25,290 bases of DNA from AA29 sp041481445 (GCA_041481445.1 JBGPBV010000101.1:1-25290); one strand, 5' to 3'. Positions 1 through 11,425 are shown, counted from the first letter of the stretch. Numbers and translations: made by a program. The notes: generated by a model not told the origin, from the sequence alone.

Positions 1-135
1 AGCTCGCTCCTGGGCGCGATCGCGGTGGCCTCCGCCACCATCAACGTCGTGGGCGGGTTCATCATCACCGACCGCATGCTGAAGATGTTCCGGCGCGCGG
101 AGAAGATCGAGAGACCGGCCGCGCCGCGCGGATGA
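1..135 (+). CDS. pntA: NAD(P) transhydrogenase alpha subunit, membrane part (3' end only)
   Basis: The first 44 codons read in frame 1 to a TGA at 133-135. They encode the end of a membrane segment (ATINVVGGFIITDRMLKMF) followed by a short basic tail. This is the characteristic C-terminus of the proton-translocating transhydrogenase alpha subunit, whose last helices form part of the proton channel with the beta subunit. The stop overlaps the ATG of pntB (ATGA), so the two are translationally coupled. Because the 5' part is outside the window, I cannot tell whether this is a full-length PntA or the separate small PntAB subunit of three-subunit enzymes such as that of Rhodospirillum. Confidence 0.9.
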   Translation, partial: SSLLGAIAVASATINVVGGFIITDRMLKMFRRAEKIERPAAPRG

Positions 136-1508
136 CCGACTACATCATCGAGGCCGCCTACCTGGCCGCCTCCGTCCTCTTCATCCTCGGCCTCAAGGCG
201 CTGACCCGCCCGGACAGCGCCCGCCGCGGCATGCAGCAGGCGGCGGTGGGCATGCTGCTCGCGATCGTGGGCACGCTCCTCCACCACCAGATCGTGCGCT
301 ACGACTGGATCATCGGCGGTCTGGTGGTGGGCACGGTGATCGGGATCCCGCTCGGGTTCATGGTCCCCATGACCGCCATGCCCCAGCGCATCGCGATCTC
401 GCACATGTTCGGGGCCCTGGCCGCCACCCTGGTCGGGATCGTCGAGTACCGCGAGGCGGCGGGCATCCTCGACCGCATGCGGATGGGCGCCCTCGGGTTC
501 GAGGTGCTCTTCGGCGCCCTCACCGTGACCGGCAGCTTCATGGCCTTCGGCAAGCTGCAGGAGCTGGTGCCGGGGCGTCCGGTCACCTATCCGGGCCAGA
601 ACGCCGTGAACATCGCCCTCTTCGTCTCCACCATCACCATGCTCGGGTACATGCTGGTCCACCCGATGGCGGGCACCGTCTTCTACACGATGATCGGCCT
701 CGCCCTCCTGATCGGCGTCTTCATGGTGCTGCCCATCGGGGGGGCGGACATGCCGGTCGTGATCTCGCTCCTCAACTCCTACGCCGGCCTGGCCTCCGCC
801 GCCACCGGCTTCGCCATCGGCAACAACGTGCTGATCATCGCGGGGGCCCTGGACGGCGCCTCCGGGTTCCTGCTCTCGGTCCTGATGAGCAAGGCCATGA
901 ACCGCTCGTTCGGCAACATCCTCTTTGGAGCCTTCGGGGGGACCATTACCGCCAGCACCCGCACGACGGAGGGCATGACCGTCCGGCCCATCAGCGCCGA
1001 GGACGCCGCCCTCCAGCTCGCCTACGCCAAGCTCGTGATCGTGGTCCCCGGCTACGGGATGGCGGTGGCCCAGGCCCAGCACCAGGTCCGGGAGCTGGCC
1101 GGCTTGATCGAAAAGCACGGAGGCGAAGTAAAGTACGCGATCCATCCCGTGGCCGGCCGCATGCCCGGCCACATGAACGTGCTCCTGGCCGAAGCGGACG
1201 TGCCGTACGACCGCCTGTACGATATGGACGAGATCAACCCCGAGTTCGAGCGCGCCGACGTCGCCCTGGTCATCGGGGCCAACGACGTCGTCAACCCGGC
1301 CGCCCGCAGCGACAAGGGCAGCCCGATCTACGGAATGCCGATACTGAACGTGGACAAGGCCCACAGCATCATCGTGCTCAAGCGCAGCATGAACCCCGGT
1401 TTCGCCGGGATCGAGAACGAGCTGTTCTACGACGCCAAGACGTCGATGCTGTTCGGAGACGCCAAGGCTTCCCTGACCCGCCTGGTGGCGGAGGTCAAGA
1501 ACCTCTAA
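132..1508 (+). CDS. pntB: NAD(P) transhydrogenase beta subunit
   Basis: The 458-residue product matches the usual PntB length (about 460). Residues 1 to roughly 275 form a hydrophobic domain with about eight or nine membrane helices, part of the proton channel. The C-terminal third is the cytoplasmic NADP(H)-binding domain III: the nucleotide-binding loop GYGMAVAQAQ begins at residue 307, and GANDVVNP and KRSMNPGFAGIEN follow. The complex couples hydride transfer from NADH to NADP+ to inward proton flow, supplying NADPH for biosynthesis. The ATG overlaps the stop of the upstream alpha subunit (ATGA), so this start is secure. All key motifs look intact. A strong inverted repeat lies about 55 bases after the stop and probably ends the transcript. 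Confidence 0.97.
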   Translation: MTDYIIEAAYLAASVLFILGLKALTRPDSARRGMQQAAVGMLLAIVGTLLHHQIVRYDWIIGGLVVGTVIGIPLGFMVPMTAMPQRIAISHMFGALAATLVGIVEYREAAGILDRMRMGALGFEVLFGALTVTGSFMAFGKLQELVPGRPVTYPGQNAVNIALFVSTITMLGYMLVHPMAGTVFYTMIGLALLIGVFMVLPIGGADMPVVISLLNSYAGLASAATGFAIGNNVLIIAGALDGASGFLLSVLMSKAMNRSFGNILFGAFGGTITASTRTTEGMTVRPISAEDAALQLAYAKLVIVVPGYGMAVAQAQHQVRELAGLIEKHGGEVKYAIHPVAGRMPGHMNVLLAEADVPYDRLYDMDEINPEFERADVALVIGANDVVNPAARSDKGSPIYGMPILNVDKAHSIIVLKRSMNPGFAGIENELFYDAKTSMLFGDAKASLTRLVAEVKNL

Positions 1509-1563
1509 GGGGTCCGGGGGGACGAGGAGCGGCTTCCGCTCCCGCGCCCCGCAGGCCCCCCGG

Positions 1564-1600
1564 CACTCCGGCCGTCCCGCGCAGCGGGCCGGCGGGAGTG
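1564..1600 (+). terminator. GC-rich hairpin after pntB, possible terminator
   Basis: An imperfect 37-base inverted repeat has outer arms CACTCC/GGGAGTG, middle arms GGCC/GGCC and inner arms CCCGC/GCGGG around a GCA loop. It sits 55 bases after the pntB stop and before the permease ribosome-binding site. No T-run follows (the next bases are ATTGAATAAA), so it is not a classical intrinsic terminator. It could be a weak or factor-assisted terminator, or an mRNA-stabilising hairpin. The rest of the 1509-1624 gap holds only the Shine-Dalgarno of the next gene. Confidence 0.5.
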
Positions 1601-1614
1601 ATTGAATAAAGACT

Positions 1615-1620
1615 GGGAGG
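1615..1620 (+). promoter_or_regulatory. Ribosome-binding site of the APC permease
   Basis: GGGAGG lies 4 bases before the ATG at 1625. It supports that start over the in-frame ATG codons about 11 codons further in. Confidence 0.7.
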
Positions 1621-1624
1621 ATCG

Positions 1625-3208
1625 ATGCCCACGAGCCCGCTCTTCGCACGCAAGCCCATGTCGATGCTGTACGAGGAGATGAAGGGCGAGAACCGCCTGC
1701 GGCGCGTCCTCGGCCCCGTCCAGCTCACCGCGATGGGCGTGGGCGCCGTGATCGGCACCGGCATCTTCGTGCTGACGGGGCAGGCCGCCCACGACCGCAC
1801 GGGACCGGCCCTGATGCTGTCCTTCGTGGTGTCCGGGCTGGCCTGCATCTTCGCCGCCCTGTGCTACGCGGAGTTCGCCTCGATGGCGCCGGTGGCCGGC
1901 TCCGCCTACACGTACGCCTACGCCACGCTGGGGGAGCTGTTCGCCTGGATCATCGGCTGGGACCTGATCCTCGAGTACGCGGTGGCGTCGATGACCGTCG
2001 CCCACGGCTGGTCGAAGAACTTCCAGGACATATTGATGATCGGGAACCTCCACCTGCCCAAGGCCCTCAACAACGCGCCCTTCGACTACGACCCGTCGCG
2101 GGGGATCTTCTTCGCGACCGGCAGTTGGTTCGACCTGCCCGGGGTGGTGATCGCGATCCTGGTCACGGTGCTCCTGGTCATAGGTATCCGGGAGAGCGCC
2201 AGCGTGAACACCGGGATCGTGATCGTCAAGGTCGCCATCGTGCTGTTCGTGATCGTCGTCGGCGCCTTCTACGTCAACCCCGCGAACTGGCATCCCTTCG
2301 CGCCGTATGGTCTCACCGGCCTCAGCTTCTTCGGTCACCCCATCGCCGGCCAGACCGATGCCGGGGGACGGCCGCTGGGCATGCTGGCGGGGGCGGCGGT
2401 GATCTTCTTCGCGTACATCGGGTTCGATTCGGTCTCCACGCACGCCGAGGAGGCGAAGAACCCGGCGAAGGACGTGCCCGTCGGGATCATCACGTCGCTG
2501 GTGATGTGCACGGTCCTCTACATCGCGGTCTCCGCCATCCTTACCGGGATGGTGCCGTACGGCAAGATCGACATCGAGACGCCCGTCTCCGATGCCTTCC
2601 GCCAGGCCGGGCTGCCCTGGGCGCGCTTCCTGATCAGCGCGGGCGCCGTGGCCGGCATCACCTCCGTCCTCCTCGTCATGATGCTGAGCCAGCCGCGTGT
2701 ATGGCTGGCCATGGCACGGGACGGCATGGTCCCGGAGAGCTTCTTCGGCGCCGTGCATCCGCGCTTCCGCACGCCCTGGAAGGCCACCATCCTGACCGGC
2801 GTCTTCGTGGCCATCGGCGCCGGCCTCCTCCCGCTGCGCGTCCTCTCCGACCTGACCAACATCGGGACCCTGTTCGCGTTCGTCGTGGTCTGCTTCGCCG
2901 TCCTCATCATGCGCCGCACGCACCCGGACACGGTGCGGCCCTTCCGCGCCCCCCTGGGCGTGTTCACCCCCGTCGCCGGCATCCTGACCTGCCTGATGCT
3001 CATGTTCTCGCTCCACGCCGAGAACTGGTGGCGGCTCCTCGGGTGGCTCGCGGTGGGGTTGGTCGTCTACTTCACCTACAGCCGCCATCACAGCGTGATG
3101 GCGAAGTACCTGCTCGCGGAGGAGGCGAAATCCGGCGTCTCGGCGCGCGTCGGCGACGTGCGCAATCACGATCCCAGGGTGGACGACGGGCCGGGTAAGG
3201 ACCGCTGA
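1625..3208 (+). CDS. APC-superfamily amino acid permease (cationic amino acid transporter type)
   Basis: The 527-residue product is a multi-helix inner-membrane transporter. The first helix carries the signature GVGAVIGTGIFVLTG (from residue 38), the unwound substrate-binding helix of the APC fold. Near residue 261 comes FFAYIGFDSVSTHAEEAKNP, typical of the CAT/YfnA group of bacterial amino-acid permeases. Hydrophobic stretches suggest 12 or more helices and a short charged C-terminus. The family imports amino acids with protons; the substrate cannot be read from the sequence. It has its own ribosome-binding site and is separated from pntB by a hairpin, so it probably starts a new transcript. 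The symporter gene follows 41 bases later on the same strand, and the pair may form an amino-acid/dicarboxylate uptake unit. Confidence 0.92.
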   Translation: MPTSPLFARKPMSMLYEEMKGENRLRRVLGPVQLTAMGVGAVIGTGIFVLTGQAAHDRTGPALMLSFVVSGLACIFAALCYAEFASMAPVAGSAYTYAYATLGELFAWIIGWDLILEYAVASMTVAHGWSKNFQDILMIGNLHLPKALNNAPFDYDPSRGIFFATGSWFDLPGVVIAILVTVLLVIGIRESASVNTGIVIVKVAIVLFVIVVGAFYVNPANWHPFAPYGLTGLSFFGHPIAGQTDAGGRPLGMLAGAAVIFFAYIGFDSVSTHAEEAKNPAKDVPVGIITSLVMCTVLYIAVSAILTGMVPYGKIDIETPVSDAFRQAGLPWARFLISAGAVAGITSVLLVMMLSQPRVWLAMARDGMVPESFFGAVHPRFRTPWKATILTGVFVAIGAGLLPLRVLSDLTNIGTLFAFVVVCFAVLIMRRTHPDTVRPFRAPLGVFTPVAGILTCLMLMFSLHAENWWRLLGWLAVGLVVYFTYSRHHSVMAKYLLAEEAKSGVSARVGDVRNHDPRVDDGPGKDR

Positions 3209-3249
3209 GCGCTCCCGGCGCGAATCCCCGGGCGGCCCGTACTCGCGCC

Positions 3250-4620
3250 GTGGGCGCGCCGGTGGTGGTGGTGCTTCTCGGGGGGGCTCTGCTGGCCGCC
3301 GCGGCCACCCTGGCCGGCTGGCCCCTGGCCGGCCAGCTCGGGCGATGGCTCTTCATCGCGGGCGCGGTGGCCTACGCCGTGCGGCGGCGCTCCCTCACCA
3401 CCTGGATCCTCGTCTCCATGATCGTGGGAGCGGAGATCGGCCACGACTGGCCGGAGGTCGGGGCCAGCCTCCGCGTGCTCAGCCTGATCTTCCTCCGGAT
3501 GATCAAGACGATCATCGGGCCGCTCATCTTCGGCACCCTGGTGGTGGGCATCGCCGGCCACGCGAACCTCAAGCAGGTGGGCCGGATGGGCGTGAAGGCG
3601 CTCGTCTACTTCGAGGCCGTCACCACCATCGCGCTGTTCATCGGCCTGGCCGCCATCAACCTCACGAGGGCGGGGGTGGGCGTGCAGCCGCCGGCGGTGA
3701 TGCCGCACGCGGACGCGCAGGGCCAGAAGCAGACGGCCGCCGACGTGATCCTGCACGTGTTCCCGGAGAACATCGCCAAGGCGGTCGCGGAAGGGCAGGT
3801 CCTGCAGATCGTCGTCTTCAGCGTGCTCTTCGCGATCGCGCTGGCCCTGCTCAGCGAGGAGAAGCGCCGGCCCATGCTGGAGTTCGCCTCCAGCCTGTCG
3901 GAGACGATGTTCAAGTTCACCAACATCGTCATGTACTTCGCGCCCATCGGCGTGGGCGCGGCCATCGCCTACACCGTCGGCCACATGGGCCTGGGCATCC
4001 TGTACAACCTCTTCAAGCTGCTGGCCACCCTCTACGTGGCCTTGATCGCGTTCCTGCTCCTCGTGCTGCTCCCGATCGCCCTCGCCGCGCGCGTCCCGTT
4101 GCGCCGCTTCGTCTCCGCGGTCGCGGAGCCCGTATCCATCGCCTTCGCCACCACCAGCTCGGAGGCGGCGCTGCCGCTGGCCATGGAGAAGATGGAGGAG
4201 TTGGGGGTCCCCCGGCAGATCGTGGCCTTCGTGATGCCCACCGGCTACAGCTTCAACCTCGACGGCAGCACGCTCTACCTGTCCCTGGCCTCGATCTTCG
4301 TGGCCCAGGCGGCGGGGATCCACCTCTCTTTCGGCCAGCAGCTCGTGCTCGTGTTCACGCTCATGCTGACCAGCAAGGGCGTGGCCGGAGTGCCGCGGGC
4401 CACCCTGGTCATCCTGCTCGGCACGGCGGCCTCCTTCGGGTTGCCGGAATGGCCGATCCTGGCCATCCTCGGCATCGACGAGCTGATGGACATGGCGCGC
4501 ACGTCCGTCAACGTCATCGGCAACTGCCTGGCCACGGTGGTCATCGCGCGCTGGGAGGGCGAGATGGCACCGGCGGGAGAGGTGCCGGCCGGGTTGACGG
4601 CCGAGCAGCGGCCGGCGTAG
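3250..4620 (+). CDS. Dicarboxylate/amino acid:cation symporter, GltP-like
   Basis: The 456-residue product belongs to the DAACS family (GltP, DctA, GltPh). Diagnostic motifs occur in order: the serine-rich hairpin TTSSEAALP (301-309), MPTGYSFNLDGS (329-340), SKGVAGVPRA (from 375) and MARTSVNVIGN (415-425). Asp414 and Arg417 correspond by my alignment to GltPh Asp394 and Arg397, which bind acidic amino acids, so aspartate, glutamate or a dicarboxylate is the likely substrate. The GltPh sodium ligand Asp405 is replaced by Asn425, which suggests proton rather than sodium coupling. The start is a GTG with no clear Shine-Dalgarno; the N-terminal 50 residues are hydrophobic and longer than usual, so a later start is possible. 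It is probably co-transcribed with the permease upstream. Confidence 0.92.
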   Translation: MGAPVVVVLLGGALLAAAATLAGWPLAGQLGRWLFIAGAVAYAVRRRSLTTWILVSMIVGAEIGHDWPEVGASLRVLSLIFLRMIKTIIGPLIFGTLVVGIAGHANLKQVGRMGVKALVYFEAVTTIALFIGLAAINLTRAGVGVQPPAVMPHADAQGQKQTAADVILHVFPENIAKAVAEGQVLQIVVFSVLFAIALALLSEEKRRPMLEFASSLSETMFKFTNIVMYFAPIGVGAAIAYTVGHMGLGILYNLFKLLATLYVALIAFLLLVLLPIALAARVPLRRFVSAVAEPVSIAFATTSSEAALPLAMEKMEELGVPRQIVAFVMPTGYSFNLDGSTLYLSLASIFVAQAAGIHLSFGQQLVLVFTLMLTSKGVAGVPRATLVILLGTAASFGLPEWPILAILGIDELMDMARTSVNVIGNCLATVVIARWEGEMAPAGEVPAGLTAEQRPA

Positions 4621-4696
4621 TCTGCTCAGCCCCTGTTTGCTTGCGCTCGGCGCCCTTGCTCGGCTCGCCGCGCTACAACAAGAGGATTAGAGAGAG

Positions 4697-7141
<2,445 letters not shown>

Positions 7142-7150
7142 CCGCCCGCC

Positions 7151-9640
7151 GTGCCCGCGCCCTCCGGACCGTCCCGTGCGGAAGCCGCGTCCGGTGCGGA
7201 TGCCGCCGCCCGGCCCCGCGAGCCCTGGTGGACGGCCCGGTTCCCGAGCCTTCCCCAGGGCGATCTGGCCGCCGCGGCCGCCCTCGGCGCGCTCGTCCTC
7301 GCGATGTTCTGGAGGCTGCTGGCCGGGCGCGTCCTGTTCGAGCGCGACATCGCGGTCCTGTTCCATCCCCAGGCCGAAGCGTTCTTCACCGCCATCCGCC
7401 AGGGCTCGTGGCCGCTGTGGAACCCGTACCCGGGGTTCGGCGAGCCCATGCTCGCCAACGCCAACACCCAGGTGCTGTACCCCCCGACCTGGCTGCTCCT
7501 GCTTCTTCCTCCGGCCACGTACTACTCCGTCTACGTCCTCCTCCATCTCGTCTTCGGCGGCCTCGGCCTCTACGCGCTCGCCCGCCACCTCGGCCTCTCG
7601 CGTCCGGCCGCGCTCACCGGAGCGGGCGTCTTCCTCGTCGGCGGTCCCACGCTGTCGCTCATCAACGTCTGGAACCACTTCGCGGGCGCCTGCTGGATGC
7701 CGTGGGTCGTCCTGGCGTCGCTGCGCGCGGTGCGCGACGGCCGGCCGCGGGCGGCCCTGGTGTGGGGGATCGCGGTGGCGGCGCAGGTCTTCGCGGGATC
7801 CCCCGACCTGTGCGCCCTCACCATCGCCGCCACCCTGGCCGGCTGGGCGGCGGCTGCGCCGGCGGAGATCGTGCGCCGGCCGCGCGCCCTGGCCGCCGCC
7901 ATCGGCCTCGCCGTCCTCACCGCGACCGCCCTCTCCGCCGGGCAATGGCTGCCCACCCTGGCCGCCGCCCGCGCCGGGTCGCGCCGCGCGTTTCCGTTCG
8001 AGCAGCGCGCCTTCTGGTCGGTTCACCCGCTGAGCCTGGGCCAGCTCCTGGCCCCGCTCCCCCTCCGCGAGGTCGTCAACTTCTCGCCGCGGGGGGGAGA
8101 GATGTTCGACATCTGGGAGCCCTTCATCGCCTCGATCTACCTGGGCGCGGCCGCGTGCGCGCTGGCGGCGGCGGCGCTCGCCGCGCCGCGGGCCCGCGCC
8201 GCCCGCGTCCTGGCCCTGTTCACGACGGCGGCGCTGGTGATCGCGCTCGGCCGTCACACTCCCGCCTACGGCCTGCTGACGCGCGCGGTGCCCCCCCTGG
8301 CCATGTTCCGGTTCCCCTCGAAGGTGATGATCCTCGTCGGCTGGTCGTGGGCGCTCCTGGTGGCGCTGGGCGCGGAGGAGTGGTGGCGCGCTCCGTCGGG
8401 GTCGTGGCGGCGCGGGACGCTCGCCGCCACGGGCGTGCTGGCCGTGGGCCTGGGCGCGGCCGGCCTGATCGCGCGGGCGGCGGCGGCGCGAGGCGGGCTG
8501 CCCTTCCTCGGACCCGCCGCCGAGGGAGGCGACGAGGTGGCGCGCCACATGGTCGCGGCCCTGGTCTGGGCATGGCTGGCCGTGGTGCTCGTCGCCGCGG
8601 CGACGGCGTGCGCGGCTCGCGGGGGGCGCCGCCTCGCCGCCGCCGTGATGCTGGTCGCGGTGGCCGACCTGGCGCTCGCGCACCGCGGCCTCAATGCCAC
8701 CGCGCCCGCCGCCTTCTTCCGATACCGCCCGGAAGTCCTGCGCCTGCTGCCGCAAGGTCCGCCCGCTCCGCGTCTTTTCGTCTGGGACTACGTGGTGCAC
8801 AAGCCGAGGGTGCAGGAGATGCCGCTGGCCGAGATGTTGCACGTCCGTCCCGGCTTCCCGCTGGCCCTGGGCCGGTCCCTCGCCCTGCAGGCCTACCTCT
8901 ACCCGCCGAGCTACGCGCGCTGGGGCCTCTACGGCGGCTTCGATCGCGACCTCCTCGGCCTGGCCCCTCCCGCCCTCGGCGACCTGGTCGGAGTCCTCTC
9001 GCGCCTGAACGGTACGGCCGCCTATCCGCACCTCCTCGCCCTCGGCGGCGTGGACGCGGTCCTCGCCATGCATGACGACGGCCTCGCCGGCCTCACGCCG
9101 CTCGGCCAGGTGGAGGGCCCCCTGGAACGTCCCGTCCGCGCCTTCGCCGTTCCCGGGGCGCGGCCGCGCGCCTACCTGGTCGGGGAGGCCAGGACCGCGC
9201 AGGGCACGGACGCGCTGCGGATGCTGCTCGATCCCGCGTTCGACCCCGCGCGCGCGGTGGTCCTGCCCGAAGCCCCCGGCGCGTCCGGAGGGCCCGGGGC
9301 CCGCGCGCTCCAGGTCACGCGTGACGCTGCCGACCGTTTCGAGGCCGAGGTCGCGCAGGATCAGCCGGGCTGGCTGGTTCGGCTGGTGACGCACGATCCG
9401 GGCTGGCGCGTGCAGGTCGACGGCGTGCCGTCGCCGCTCCTGCGCGCCGATCACGCGTTCCAGGGCGTGCTCGTGCCGGCGGGGCGGCATCACGTGGCGA
9501 TCGTGTACCGCCCGCGGCCGGTGCTGGCCGGCCTCGCGATCACCGCGGTCGCGGCTGCGCTGGTGGCGATCGCCCTCGTCCGCCGGCCCCGGCCGGCGGG
9601 AGCGCCTCCCGCGCCGGTTCCCGCCGCCCCCGGCGCGTGA
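7151..9640 (+). CDS. YfhO-family polytopic membrane protein
   Basis: The 829-residue product resembles bacterial membrane protein YfhO, a family with a GT-C glycosyltransferase-like layout. The first helix (about 40-58) is followed by a loop with an acidic residue (Asp66 in ERDIAVLF) and then PLWNPYPGFGEP and QVLYPPTWLL, the conserved N-terminal signature. Many further helices are rich in Ala, Leu and Val; a large soluble region (about 520-785) and a final helix (about 790-810) end the protein. Characterised relatives glycosylate cell-surface polymers using lipid-linked sugars; the acceptor here is unknown. The start is a GTG 9 bases after hppA. The stop overlaps the next gene (GTGA). It shares the N-terminal motif with the second YfhO-type protein at 15742-18102. 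Confidence 0.82.
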   Translation: MPAPSGPSRAEAASGADAAARPREPWWTARFPSLPQGDLAAAAALGALVLAMFWRLLAGRVLFERDIAVLFHPQAEAFFTAIRQGSWPLWNPYPGFGEPMLANANTQVLYPPTWLLLLLPPATYYSVYVLLHLVFGGLGLYALARHLGLSRPAALTGAGVFLVGGPTLSLINVWNHFAGACWMPWVVLASLRAVRDGRPRAALVWGIAVAAQVFAGSPDLCALTIAATLAGWAAAAPAEIVRRPRALAAAIGLAVLTATALSAGQWLPTLAAARAGSRRAFPFEQRAFWSVHPLSLGQLLAPLPLREVVNFSPRGGEMFDIWEPFIASIYLGAAACALAAAALAAPRARAARVLALFTTAALVIALGRHTPAYGLLTRAVPPLAMFRFPSKVMILVGWSWALLVALGAEEWWRAPSGSWRRGTLAATGVLAVGLGAAGLIARAAAARGGLPFLGPAAEGGDEVARHMVAALVWAWLAVVLVAAATACAARGGRRLAAAVMLVAVADLALAHRGLNATAPAAFFRYRPEVLRLLPQGPPAPRLFVWDYVVHKPRVQEMPLAEMLHVRPGFPLALGRSLALQAYLYPPSYARWGLYGGFDRDLLGLAPPALGDLVGVLSRLNGTAAYPHLLALGGVDAVLAMHDDGLAGLTPLGQVEGPLERPVRAFAVPGARPRAYLVGEARTAQGTDALRMLLDPAFDPARAVVLPEAPGASGGPGARALQVTRDAADRFEAEVAQDQPGWLVRLVTHDPGWRVQVDGVPSPLLRADHAFQGVLVPAGRHHVAIVYRPRPVLAGLAITAVAAALVAIALVRRPRPAGAPPAPVPAAPGA

Positions 9641-10935
9641 TCCTGGCGCTGGCCGCGATCGTACAGGTCGCGGCCGCGATCGCCCTCTTCTGCCTCGTGG
9701 AGCCCGTTCCCACCTGGTACTACCACCTCGCCTGGTGGTCCTTCATCCTCGGGGCCGACGACCTCAACCGCCGTCTGGCCGGCCGCTCGCTCCTGCGCGA
9801 TCGCCCCTGGCATTTCGCCTGGCTGGCCGGAGTGTCTGCGCTCTGGTGGACGCTGTTCGAGCTGGTGAACCTGAGGCTCGGCAACTGGTACTACGTGATG
9901 AGCCTCCCGTCGCGCGCGGTGCGCTGGACGGCGGGCGTGATCGCGTTCGCGAGCGTCTTCCCGGGAATCCTGGAGACGCTCGAGCTGCTCGAGAACCTCG
10001 GCTGGCCCCGCTCCGTCCGTGTCCGGCCGGTGCAGTGGTCGGCGGCGAAGGAGCGCGCGGTGGTGGCGCTGGGGATCCTCTGCCTCGTGCTGCCGCTCTC
10101 CTGGCCGGAGGTCTTCTTCCCGCTGACCTGGGGCAGCTTCGTGTTCCTGCTCGAGCCCTGGAACCGCCGCCACGCGCGGCGCAGCTTCCTGCGCGACCTG
10201 GAGGCGGGGGAGGCCGGGCCGCTGTGCCGCACGCTCGCGGCCGGCCTGGTGTGCGGCGGGCTGTGGGAAGCGTGGAACTTCTGGGCGCGCACCAAGTGGG
10301 TCTACACGGTGCCGGGGTTCGAGGCGCTGAAGCTCTTCGAGATGCCCGTGGCCGGGTTCCTCGGGTTCCCGCCGTTCGCCGTCGAGTGCGTGGTGGTGCT
10401 CCGCATGCTGGGGGGCCTCCGCGATCGCCTGGGCGCGTCCGGCGTGCGACGCGCGCGTGCGCTGGCGCTCGCGGCCGGCCCGCTGGCCGTCCTCGGGATG
10501 CTCGCGGCCGTCGATCCCGTGGTCGTGGACTCGACCTACGTGCCCCTGGCCGACCTCGACGTCCTGCCGGAGGCGGCGCGGGTCCGGCTCACCGCCGCCG
10601 GCCTGGCCAGTCCCGAGCGATTCCTCCGGGAGACCGAGGACGATGAGGGCCGGCGGGCCTGGGCCGAGCGCGGGGGTCTCACCGCCGCCGGAATGGATCT
10701 GGCGCGGGCGCGCGTCGCGCTCGTCGTCCATCGAGGCCTGGGGCTCGACCGCGCCCGTCAGATGGAGAGGCTCGGCATCCTCACGCGGGACGATCTCGCG
10801 CGCTGGACACCCGAGACCCTGGCCGCCGCGATCGCGCGGGTCCGGCCGGAAGACCCGCGGAACCGCTTCCTCGAGCGCCGCGCCCGCGCGTGGGCCCGCG
10901 GCCTGGCCGCGTCTACGGTCCCCGCCGCGCGATGA
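9637..10935 (+). CDS. Unrecognised membrane protein with an internal repeat and a helical C-terminal tail
   Basis: I do not recognise a named family with certainty. The 432-residue product has about seven or eight hydrophobic helices in residues 1-285. Two similar segments stand out: FELVNLRLGNWYY (Glu75, Asn78) and WEAWNFWARTKWVY (Glu211, Asn214), each with E-x-x-N followed by W-x-Y. This suggests an internally duplicated membrane core, reminiscent of lycopene-cyclase-type proteins. Residues about 300-420 are soluble and alpha-helical, with two LTAAG-type turns and a GLGLDRARQMERLGI segment that look like helix-hairpin-helix (DUF4332-like) modules. The GTG start overlaps the stop of the YfhO gene, so the two are translationally coupled and may act together in the envelope. 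Its last 23 bases overlap the convergent minus-strand gene. Confidence 0.72.
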   Translation: MILALAAIVQVAAAIALFCLVEPVPTWYYHLAWWSFILGADDLNRRLAGRSLLRDRPWHFAWLAGVSALWWTLFELVNLRLGNWYYVMSLPSRAVRWTAGVIAFASVFPGILETLELLENLGWPRSVRVRPVQWSAAKERAVVALGILCLVLPLSWPEVFFPLTWGSFVFLLEPWNRRHARRSFLRDLEAGEAGPLCRTLAAGLVCGGLWEAWNFWARTKWVYTVPGFEALKLFEMPVAGFLGFPPFAVECVVVLRMLGGLRDRLGASGVRRARALALAAGPLAVLGMLAAVDPVVVDSTYVPLADLDVLPEAARVRLTAAGLASPERFLRETEDDEGRRAWAERGGLTAAGMDLARARVALVVHRGLGLDRARQMERLGILTRDDLARWTPETLAAAIARVRPEDPRNRFLERRARAWARGLAASTVPAAR

Positions 10936-11425
10936 AGGCGGCGGCGCCGGTCAGGGCGCCGGCCTTCACGACGTCCGCGAGCATGTAGGCGGCGTGCAGC
11001 AGGCCGAACCGGTGTCCGTCCGCCGCCGGCAGCGGGCGAGGGACGAAGTCCAGCCGGCGGCCGAGCTCGGCGATGGCGGGGGAGAGACCCACGGCCTGCA
11101 GGACGACGGCGGCCGCGGCGATCAGTGCGAGCACGCGCGGCGCTGTCCCCTGTCCCCAGCCCGCCCAGACGAGCACGGCGGCCAGGAGCAGCTCCGCCAT
11201 CGTCCACGTGCGGAACATCCAGCGGTTCGACTCGGCGGCGACGTGCCGGAGGACCGCCCGCCGGTCCCCTGCCGAAAGCGGGGCGAGGCGCGCCTGGAAT
11301 TCGGCGCGCGCGTCGGGCCCGAGCAGGCGGTCGACGGTGCGGAAGCTGGCGCTGGCCATGGCCCAGGAGGCGGCCAGGAGGCCGATCCAGAGGCCGATCA
11401 CGAGGAGGGCAGCCGGCCGCATCAC
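10913..11425 (-). CDS. Small four-helix membrane protein (possibly DUF4149-like)
   Basis: The product is about 170 residues (169 if the ATG at 11422 is used instead of the adjacent GTG at 11425). It has four predicted membrane helices: the extreme N-terminus, about 70-90, 95-115 and 145-165. A polar stretch with VDRLLGPDARAEF and NRWMF lies between the first two. The closing HAAYMLADVVKAGAL helix reminded me of DUF4149/TMEM205-type proteins, but that is a weak match. It lies 15 bases after the zinc-knuckle gene on the same strand and is probably co-transcribed with it. Function is unknown. Confidence 0.7.
   Translation of the reverse strand: MMRPAALLVIGLWIGLLAASWAMASASFRTVDRLLGPDARAEFQARLAPLSAGDRRAVLRHVAAESNRWMFRTWTMAELLLAAVLVWAGWGQGTAPRVLALIAAAAVVLQAVGLSPAIAELGRRLDFVPRPLPAADGHRFGLLHAAYMLADVVKAGALTGAAAFIARRGP

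Noticed and set aside
4621..4696. Possible hairpin or promoter before hppA
   Set aside because: Only weak bulged arms (GCG..CGGCG/CGCCGCGC) and a lone TACAAC -10-like hexamer without a correctly spaced -35; not enough to call.
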